From the NCBI GenBank assembly GCA_043774625.1, contig JAYVTG010000091.1:1-64000 (forward strand): DNA of 64,000 bases. Reading direction: 5' to 3'. The translations under genes were made by a program, and so were the position numbers. The stretch's first letter is position 1; every line of letters begins with the position of its first letter. Source of the DNA: JAAFIP01 sp043774625. Lineage in GTDB: Bacteria; Pseudomonadota; Gammaproteobacteria; Burkholderiales; Burkholderiaceae_C. The notes under the pieces were generated by a model that was not told the origin of the DNA, ran no database searches, and saw nothing but the letters and a program-made list of their open reading frames with translations. Below, piece after piece: positions 58,388 through 64,000 of this stretch.

Positions 58388-59284
58388 TTATCGGCGCGGG
58401 CTGGCAGACTCCAGCACCCAATTCACAAACGCCTGGACGGCGGGTCTGGCCAGGTCAGTTTTGCGCACGCTGATGAAATGCACCGCGCGCAGCAAGGGCT
58501 TGAAGCTTCTTGCTCCCAGCTCCACCAGTTCCCCGCGATCGAGTTCGCGGGCGGCCAGGCGTGTGCTTTCCAGTGCTACGCCCAAGCCGTCTGCGGCAGC
58601 GGCAATGGCCATGGCGGCGCGGTCGAATGCGGGCCGGGGGCCTGCGGGCAATGGCAGGCCCTGATGCTCGAACCACAGCGGCCAGGTCACAGGGCTCAAG
58701 CTGCTGTCAATCAATGTGCGCTGCTGCAAAGTTTGCGCGGCCCGCGCGCGTGGCAGCAACAGTTGGGGTGATACCAGCGGCGCAATGCGTTCCTCGCCCA
58801 AAGAGGTGGTTTCCACGCCCGGCCTCTGGAGCGGCGGCGTGCCGTAGGTGAGCACCACGTCCAGCTCGCCAATTTGGCCCAAGTCCAGCGCGGCTGCGCC
58901 GGTGGTCAAACGCACATTGATCGCCGGGTGTTTGGCCAAAAAGTCTGGCAGGCGCGGGCCTAGCCATTTGATGGCCAGGCTGGGTGCGCAATGCACGGCC
59001 AGCACTTGGTCTTTGGGCGGCAAAGCCACCTCGGCGCACGCGGCTTGCAGTGCGTCGAACACGCGCTCCAGGCTCTGGTGCAAGCGCTGCCCTTCAAAGC
59101 TGGTCTGCACCCGGCGGTGGCTGCGCTCAAACAGCGCGCGGCCAAAGTGCTGTTCCAGGTCGCGCATCTGGTGGCTCACCGCCGAGGCCGTGAGGTTCAG
59201 TTCTTGTGCCGCCAGCGCAAAACTTTGCAGCCGCGCCGCCACTTCAAAGGTGACTAGGCGTGCCAGTGAGGGGATTTTTCTCAT
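58388..59284 (-). CDS. LysR family transcriptional regulator, GcvA-like
   Basis: A 298-residue LysR protein: HTH SFALAAQELNLTASAVSHQM near residues 21-40, effector domain after about 90 with LAVHCAPSLAIKWLGPRL, as in GcvA/AmpR relatives. The start at 59284 (Met-Arg-Lys-Ile-Pro-Ser) matches the family; ten more residues are possible. Divergent from the class II aldolase gene, which it may control. Confidence 0.92.
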   Translation of the reverse strand: MRKIPSLARLVTFEVAARLQSFALAAQELNLTASAVSHQMRDLEQHFGRALFERSHRRVQTSFEGQRLHQSLERVFDALQAACAEVALPPKDQVLAVHCAPSLAIKWLGPRLPDFLAKHPAINVRLTTGAAALDLGQIGELDVVLTYGTPPLQRPGVETTSLGEERIAPLVSPQLLLPRARAAQTLQQRTLIDSSLSPVTWPLWFEHQGLPLPAGPRPAFDRAAMAIAAAADGLGVALESTRLAARELDRGELVELGARSFKPLLRAVHFISVRKTDLARPAVQAFVNWVLESASPRR

Positions 59285-59398
59285 GTTTACGGCTAATAGA
59301 TGATTTAATTTCATCTTTACATGAAGATTAATCGTTTGTCAAACCCAGGCACTTGCGCGAGCATACGGTTTAGATTTGTTTGCCTAAGGAGAAATGCC

Positions 59399-60265
59399 AT
59401 GTCCGCCATCATTGAAAAAATCAAAGCTACAGCCCAAAAAGAATACCGTTTTGACCCGCTGGCTGAAGAAAAAGTCTCCATTTACCAGCCAGACCAGCCG
59501 GGCTTGATGTTTCCAGGCCGACCGGAGTTTGACGACGTAGCCTCCGAACGGCGCTTTCGCAAAGAGCGCTTGGTGGGTGCCTGCCGCGCCTTTGCCCGCG
59601 CTAACTTCAGCTACGGCTTTGCCGGCCACCTGACCATCCGCGACCCCGCGCACCCGCACTTGTATTGGACCAACCCCATGGCGGTTCACTTTGCGCAGGT
59701 GAAAGTGTCCAATTTGATTCTGGTGGACCACAAAGGCAAAGTGGTCGAGGGCGACTACGCCGTCAACCGCGCGGGCTTTGTGCTGCACGCCGCCGTGCAT
59801 GAGGCGCACCCCGACATTTTGGCCATGTGCCACGCGCACACACTGTACGGCACGGCCTTTGCCGCGCTCGGTAAGCCCCTGGCCCCTATTTCACAAGATG
59901 CCGCTGCTTTCTTTGAAGATCACATTGTGATCACCGACGAAGCCGGCCAAGTCGCCGTAGAGGAAGAGGCCGGCCTAAAAGTTGCCGATTGGTTTGTCGG
60001 CGTAAAGGCCGCCATTCACCAAAACCACGGCCTGTTCACGGCCAGCCGCCACAGCATTGAAGCGGCGGCGTTTTGGTTTATGGCGCTAGAGCGCTGCTGC
60101 CAGCAGCAGTTGCTGGTGGAAGCCACGGGCGCAGCGCCCCAATTGGTGCCGCCCGATCGCGCCCGCTACAGCCGCGAGCATGTGGGCAGCGAGTACATTG
60201 GGTGGCTGCACTTTCAAACCATTTGGAACGACCTGGTGCGCCGCGAGCCCGACATGTTTGACTGA
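59399..60265 (+). CDS. Class II aldolase/adducin family protein
   Basis: A 288-residue zinc-dependent aldolase-fold protein. The metal-binding His cluster is seen in MCHAHTLYGTAFAALG near residues 143-158 and IHQNHGLFT. The ATG has an AAGGAG site. Substrate unknown; relatives act on sugar phosphates or decarboxylate. Divergent from LysR and followed 15 bp later by a CDGSH gene in the same frame. Confidence 0.92.
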   Translation: MSAIIEKIKATAQKEYRFDPLAEEKVSIYQPDQPGLMFPGRPEFDDVASERRFRKERLVGACRAFARANFSYGFAGHLTIRDPAHPHLYWTNPMAVHFAQVKVSNLILVDHKGKVVEGDYAVNRAGFVLHAAVHEAHPDILAMCHAHTLYGTAFAALGKPLAPISQDAAAFFEDHIVITDEAGQVAVEEEAGLKVADWFVGVKAAIHQNHGLFTASRHSIEAAAFWFMALERCCQQQLLVEATGAAPQLVPPDRARYSREHVGSEYIGWLHFQTIWNDLVRREPDMFD

Positions 60266-60280
60266 ACACATTTGCCAGCC

Positions 60281-60418
60281 ATGCGCACCGTGGCAAAAAT
60301 TGGTGACCCCCATAGACAGGAAGTGCGCTTGTGCTGCTGCGGGCAGTCTCAACACAAGCCGTTGTGCGATGGTTCGCACGTAGCAGCTGCTTTTGTAGCC
60401 GAGGGTGCTGCTGCTTAA
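60281..60418 (+). CDS. CDGSH iron-sulfur domain microprotein
   Basis: A 45-residue protein found by reading the gap after the aldolase gene. It contains the full CDGSH signature Cys-x-Cys-x2-Ser-x3-Pro-x-Cys-Asp-Gly-Ser-His at residues 18-33, the [2Fe-2S] site of mitoNEET-type proteins (three Cys, one His). It is one minimal domain without a membrane anchor. It lies in the same frame as the upstream aldolase, 15 bp past its stop; a TTG at 60272 is an alternative start. Redox or cluster-transfer role is inferred. Confidence 0.85.
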   Translation: MRTVAKIGDPHRQEVRLCCCGQSQHKPLCDGSHVAAAFVAEGAAA

Positions 60419-60579
60419 CAGTCATACGCTGTCATCAGGGCGTGCCATCCAATCAGCCCCATCAGATCTGCCGCTTGTTATTTTGTACCTGACAGGTAAC
60501 TCAACTCCTGCGACAATGAAATAATATTTCATGTTGTGAGCACGTTCGCTTGTAAGCAGCAACCACCAGAAAGTACCCG

Positions 60580-62028
60580 ATGGACACCACACGTATTCCC
60601 CGCCATGCCACCAAAATTGTGGCTACCTTGGGCCCCGCATCCAACACCATAGAGCTGCTGGAGCAAATGATCAACGCCAAGGTGAGCGTCGTTCGCCTGA
60701 ACTTTAGCCACGGCACTGCGCAAGACCACATCAACCGCGCCGCCATGGTGCGCGAGGCCGCGCGGCGCACGGGGCGCGAAGTGGCCATCATGGCTGACCT
60801 GCAAGGCCCCAAGATTCGCGTGGGCAAGTTTGCCGATGGCAAGGTGATGCTGGAAGTGGGGCAAAAGTTTGTACTGGACGGCGCGCGCACCGAGCTGGGC
60901 GACATCAACGCCGTGGGCCTGGACTACAAAGACCTGCCGCGCGATGTGAAAGCGGGCGACGTACTGCTGCTGAACGACGGTTTGATCGTGCTGACCGTCG
61001 ATGCCGTCAAAGGCGAAGCCGTGCACACCACCGTCAAGATTGGCGGCGAGCTGTCGAACAACAAAGGCATTAACAAGCAAGGTGGCGGCTTGACGGCCCC
61101 GGCGCTCACCGCCAAAGACATGGAAGACATCAAAACCGCCATGTCTTTCCAGGCCGACTACGTGGCCGTGAGCTTTCCGAAAAACGCCACCGACATGGAA
61201 ATGGCACGCCAGCTGTGCAATGTAGCGGGCGCCGAATGGCGCCACCAGCCTGGGCTGATTGCCAAGATCGAACGTGCCGAGGCAATTCCTCGTCTGGAAG
61301 AGATTATCAGAGCCAGCGACGGCATCATGGTGGCGCGTGGCGACCTGGCGGTAGAAGTGGGCAACGCTGCGGTGCCCGCCCTGCAAAAGCGCATGATCCG
61401 CATGGCCCGCGCGCAAGACAAACTGGTGATTACCGCCACGCAAATGATGGAAAGCATGATTACCAATGCGTCCCCCACCCGCGCCGAGGTGAGCGACGTG
61501 GCCAATGCCGTGCTGGACGGCACGGACGCGGTGATGCTGTCGGCAGAAACCGCCAGCGGCAAGTACCCGCTGGAAACGGTACAGGAAATGAGCAAGATTT
61601 GCGAGGCGGCGGAAGAGGCCGAAGACGTGAAGCTGGACGCTGACTTTACCGGCATGACGTTTAACCGCATTGACCAGTCCATTGCCATGGGCGCGCTCTT
61701 TACGGCCCACCACCTGGGCGCCAAGGCGATTGTGGCGTTGACCGACAGTGGCAGCACGCCTTTGTGGATGAGCCGCCACCGCATCCATGTGCCCATTTAC
61801 GCACTGACACCCAAGATCACCACGCAACGCAAAATGGCCATGTACCGCAACGTGCGCCCGCTGCTGATGGACACCAGCATGGACCGTGATGATGCGCTGA
61901 CGCAGGCTGAAAATCACCTGAAAAAACGCGGCATTGTGAAAACCGGCGATGTGTATGCGATTACCTGCGGCGAGCCGATGGGCGCGCCGGGTGGCACGAA
62001 TATGCTGAAGATTTGCAGGGCGGCGTAA
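60580..62028 (+). CDS. pyk: Pyruvate kinase
   Basis: A 482-residue glycolytic kinase that makes ATP and pyruvate from PEP. TKIVATLGPASNTIELLEQM at the start, VAIMADLQGPKIRVGKF, GVMVARGDLAVEV-like (here GIMVARGDLAVEVG) and ITATQMMESMI are family hallmarks. Length is normal. Followed by a 640-bp gap and then fba. Confidence 0.98.
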   Translation: MDTTRIPRHATKIVATLGPASNTIELLEQMINAKVSVVRLNFSHGTAQDHINRAAMVREAARRTGREVAIMADLQGPKIRVGKFADGKVMLEVGQKFVLDGARTELGDINAVGLDYKDLPRDVKAGDVLLLNDGLIVLTVDAVKGEAVHTTVKIGGELSNNKGINKQGGGLTAPALTAKDMEDIKTAMSFQADYVAVSFPKNATDMEMARQLCNVAGAEWRHQPGLIAKIERAEAIPRLEEIIRASDGIMVARGDLAVEVGNAAVPALQKRMIRMARAQDKLVITATQMMESMITNASPTRAEVSDVANAVLDGTDAVMLSAETASGKYPLETVQEMSKICEAAEEAEDVKLDADFTGMTFNRIDQSIAMGALFTAHHLGAKAIVALTDSGSTPLWMSRHRIHVPIYALTPKITTQRKMAMYRNVRPLLMDTSMDRDDALTQAENHLKKRGIVKTGDVYAITCGEPMGAPGGTNMLKICRAA

Positions 62029-62280
62029 AGCTCCGCTTGCTCGGTTTTAGCGATACAGACTGACACGCAACCGTGTGTACGTGGCTCGCGCCGCCGTGTT
62101 GCTCTGCTACGCGACTGTCACCCGCCCTTCGGGCTCCTTCTTTATGACGCTACGCAAAGCAACCCATCGGCCCGATCCTGCCAGCGTGGTCGGCTGGCTG
62201 GGGTGAGAACCATCCATCGTAATTTTGTATAGCGTTTGCAACGCTGCATCTGCATTTTTTTGCCAGAAACTGCTGCTTTC

Positions 62281-62319
62281 CATCGTGGGATATGCGCGAG
62301 CAGCTATTATTTTCATAGC
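62281..62319 (-). repeat. AGCTGCT dispersed repeat, copy 15
   Basis: An inverted copy, TATGCGCGAGCAGCTATTAT in its centre, upstream of fba. Confidence 0.88.
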
Positions 62320-62487
62320 ATTGGCAAAATCAATGCTGCAAAAGTGGGAGAAAAATTCCACCACCAAACAGCTTCGTGGCGCGGATGGGCGCGCGTGGTA
62401 CATCGAGTTACCAACTCTGCACAGGGCCAAAACCCAGCCTTGCCGCTGGCAAAGTAGCAAATCCTGTTAAAAATCTTTACCCAGTTA

Positions 62488-62526
62488 CTATGAAATAAAT
62501 AGCTGCTTACGCATATTCCACGCTGG
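62488..62526 (+). repeat. AGCTGCT dispersed repeat, copy 16
   Basis: A direct copy, AGCTGCTTACGCATATTCCA in its centre, about 140 bp before fba. Confidence 0.9.
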
Positions 62527-62667
62527 CATTCCTACTATTCACTCAAAAAATTTACGCCTCTCACGCATGAAAACACGGGTTTCTACGGGGGTAGGCTGGC
62601 AAGCGGCTAAAATTAGAAAAGTTACCAACTGGTTACCAATCCACCTTCTACCTTCAGGACTCTCACA

Positions 62668-63732
62668 ATGGCACTCGTTTCTATGCGCGAACTGCTTGAC
62701 CATGCAGCGGTCAACGGCTACGGCATCCCCGCTTTTAACGTCAACAATCTGGAGCAAGTGCAAGCTGTGATGAGCGCTGCCGACGAAGTGGGCGCTCCCG
62801 TCATCTTGCAGGCCAGCGCTGGTGCGCGCAAGTACGCGGGGGAGCCGTTTATCAAGCATTTGATCCAGGCTGCGTTAGAAAGCTGGCCGCACATTCCCCT
62901 GGTGATGCACCAGGACCACGGCCAAAACCCCGACGTGTGCCAGGGCGCGATCAATCTGGGCTTTAGTTCGGTGATGATGGACGGCAGCTTGCAGGCGGAC
63001 GGCAAAACCATTGCCAGTTACGACTACAACGTGGATGTGACGAAAAAAGTGACCCTGATGGCGCACAAAGTGGGCGTCACGGTTGAAGGCGAACTGGGCT
63101 GCCTGGGCAGCCTGGAAACCATGAAAGGCGACAAGGAAGACGGCCACGGCACCGACGCGGTGATGACCATGGACCAACTGCTGACCGACCCCGAGCAGGC
63201 GGCTGACTTTGTGCGGCAAACGCAGATCGACGCGCTGGCCATTGCCATTGGCACCAGCCACGGCGCCTACAAATTCACCCGCAAGCCCACAGGCGATATT
63301 TTGGCGATCAGCCGTATCAAAGAGATCAACAAACGCATTCCCAATACGCACTTGGTGATGCATGGGTCCAGCAGCGTGCCGCAAGACTTGTTGGAGATTA
63401 TTCGCCAGCACGGTGGCAATATGAAAGAAACCTACGGCGTGCCGGTAGAAGAGATTCAAGAAGCCATTAAATACGGTGTGCGCAAGATCAATATCGACAC
63501 CGACATTCGCCTGGCCATGACGGCGGCGATTCGCAAATACCTGTTCGAAAACCCCGACAAATTTGACCCGCGCGACTACCTCAAACCCGCACGCGAGGCG
63601 GCCAAGCAGATCTGCAAACAGCGCTACCTGCAGTTTGGCTGCGAGGGGCAGGGCGGCAAGATCAAGGGCGACACCTTGCAAGTGGTGGCGGCCAGATACG
63701 CCAAGGGGGAGTTGGCACAGGTGGTGCACTGA
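62668..63732 (+). CDS. fba: Class II fructose-bisphosphate aldolase
   Basis: A 354-residue zinc aldolase of the Calvin-cycle (CbbA) subtype, cleaving fructose 1,6-bisphosphate. YGIPAFNVNNLEQVQAVMSA at the start, PLVMHQDHGQNPDVCQ with a zinc His, VEGELGCLG, GTSHGAYKF and INIDTDIRLAMTAAIRKYL are characteristic. A CAGGA site precedes the ATG. Confidence 0.97.
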   Translation: MALVSMRELLDHAAVNGYGIPAFNVNNLEQVQAVMSAADEVGAPVILQASAGARKYAGEPFIKHLIQAALESWPHIPLVMHQDHGQNPDVCQGAINLGFSSVMMDGSLQADGKTIASYDYNVDVTKKVTLMAHKVGVTVEGELGCLGSLETMKGDKEDGHGTDAVMTMDQLLTDPEQAADFVRQTQIDALAIAIGTSHGAYKFTRKPTGDILAISRIKEINKRIPNTHLVMHGSSSVPQDLLEIIRQHGGNMKETYGVPVEEIQEAIKYGVRKINIDTDIRLAMTAAIRKYLFENPDKFDPRDYLKPAREAAKQICKQRYLQFGCEGQGGKIKGDTLQVVAARYAKGELAQVVH

Positions 63733-63761
63733 ACCCGCTTCTCCGCGGTACCTCGGTTACG

Positions 63762-63836
63762 GGCTGCTGATGGGTGCAGTGGCTGAATGGGTTTGCTTCG
63801 CCACTCGACTTTGGTCACAGGCTGCTGATGGGTGCA
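63762..63836 (+). repeat. 17-bp direct repeat GGCTGCTGATGGGTGCA
   Basis: Exact copies at 63762-63778 and 63820-63836, 58 bp apart, with partial similarity continuing upstream of each (ctcggttac / tttggtcac). Confidence 0.85.
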
Positions 63837-63958
63837 CGTCGAGTGTGCTCATGCAGGAGTACCTGAAATCGCCCACTCGCCATGCCTCCATCCGCGCTGC
63901 ATAGGGGGTTGCGCGCTGTGGTTTCTGGTCTATCTTTTGTAGTGGTGGCATTGTGGGT

Positions 63959-63999
63959 GCTATCAAAATAATAGCTGCTTGCGCATATTTTGCGCTGGC
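63959..63999 (+). repeat. AGCTGCT dispersed repeat, copy 17
   Basis: A near-consensus copy ending at the window edge. Confidence 0.9.
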
Positions 64000-64000
64000 A

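Larger units (their letters stand above)
62029..62667. other. Intergenic region pyk-fba with two dispersed repeats
   Basis: About 640 bp without a convincing gene. Two dispersed repeats in opposite orientation lie ~200 bp apart (62281-62319 inverted, 62488-62526 direct). A 117-codon minus-strand frame crosses the first repeat but shows no family feature. Confidence 0.6.
63733..64000. other. Intergenic region, window edge
   Basis: No gene is supported. It holds a 17-bp direct repeat and a dispersed repeat that runs to the window end. Confidence 0.6.

Noticed and set aside
60529..61917. 462-codon open frame on the minus strand
   Set aside because: It is wholly antisense to pyruvate kinase, whose motifs are unmistakable; the frame is a shadow in GC-biased DNA.
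62107..62460. 117-codon minus-strand frame in the pyk-fba gap
   Set aside because: It runs through a dispersed repeat, has no recognised domain and no clear ribosome site. A short real gene cannot be excluded.
1..64000. tRNA, rRNA, CRISPR arrays, prophage or complete insertion sequence
   Set aside because: I looked for these on both strands and saw no cloverleaf, spacer array, phage structural gene or transposase. Detection by eye of tRNAs is imperfect.

Overview
This window looks like a chromosomal segment of a betaproteobacterium of the order Burkholderiales, most likely family Comamonadaceae (Rhodoferax/Polaromonas/Acidovorax-like). The grounds are gene content and order: Bug-type tricarboxylate receptor, split MetH, gatCAB next to mreBCD-mrdA, rsmI/yraN/SIS/BON block, Calvin-type fba next to pyk, and a short dispersed repeat containing AGCTGCTCGCGCATAT. 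The genus is inference. No rRNA, tRNA, CRISPR array or complete insertion sequence was seen. Most genes are housekeeping, but they are interrupted by small mobile or alien-looking pieces.

Layout. 0.2-3.1 kb: tautomerase operon divergent from a LysR gene, then pgpA and a CinA-type amidohydrolase. 3.4-9.1 kb: one operon with a PotABCD-like ABC importer followed by a creatininase-family amidohydrolase and an Asp/Glu/hydantoin racemase, probably uptake and processing of a cyclic amide or similar nitrogen source. 9.2-14 kb: a membrane protein plus NAD-binding epimerase, a Bug receptor flanked by a broken and an intact LysR copy, and a haloacetate dehalogenase-like hydrolase coupled to the intact LysR. 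14-21.4 kb: FMN glutamate-synthase-like protein, an unknown protein, and the leftward operon (small membrane protein)-ilvE-zinc finger-waaF-ampG.

21.5-29 kb is a tryptophan cluster that has been broken up. A candidate trp leader peptide with a Trp-Leu-Trp stretch precedes trpE. A 490-bp element with 44-bp terminal inverted repeats carrying a GxxExxY nuclease-fold gene sits between trpE and trpG. Then come a LysE exporter, a threonine aldolase, an AT-rich type II restriction-modification pair, and trpD. 29-40 kb: hyi, xth/pyrE (divergent, 11 bp apart), a DUF4124 protein, gatCAB (leftward) and mreB-mreC-mreD-mrdA (rightward), ending in a 21-bp perfect terminator stem. 40.6-45.5 kb: porin, homocysteine methyltransferase module, proC, and an orphan ATPase with an AT-rich upstream region.

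45.7-53.9 kb: a MocR-type regulator divergent from a tightly coupled operon (EamA, LysE, EamA, cupin, aminotransferase, GST, PhzF-like, VOC, truncated LysE), probably amino-compound export and catabolism. 53.9-55.6 kb is gene-poor and rich in palindromes. 54.6-64 kb: histidine phosphatase, rsmI / yraN-SIS-BON lipoprotein, LysR / class II aldolase, a 45-residue CDGSH iron-sulfur protein, pyk and fba.

The strongest unusual signals are (1) about 17 copies of a ~40-bp dispersed repeat, roughly half of them inside open reading frames and translated in several frames, much like the Rickettsia palindromic elements; and (2) the inverted-repeat-bounded GxxExxY element in the trp operon.
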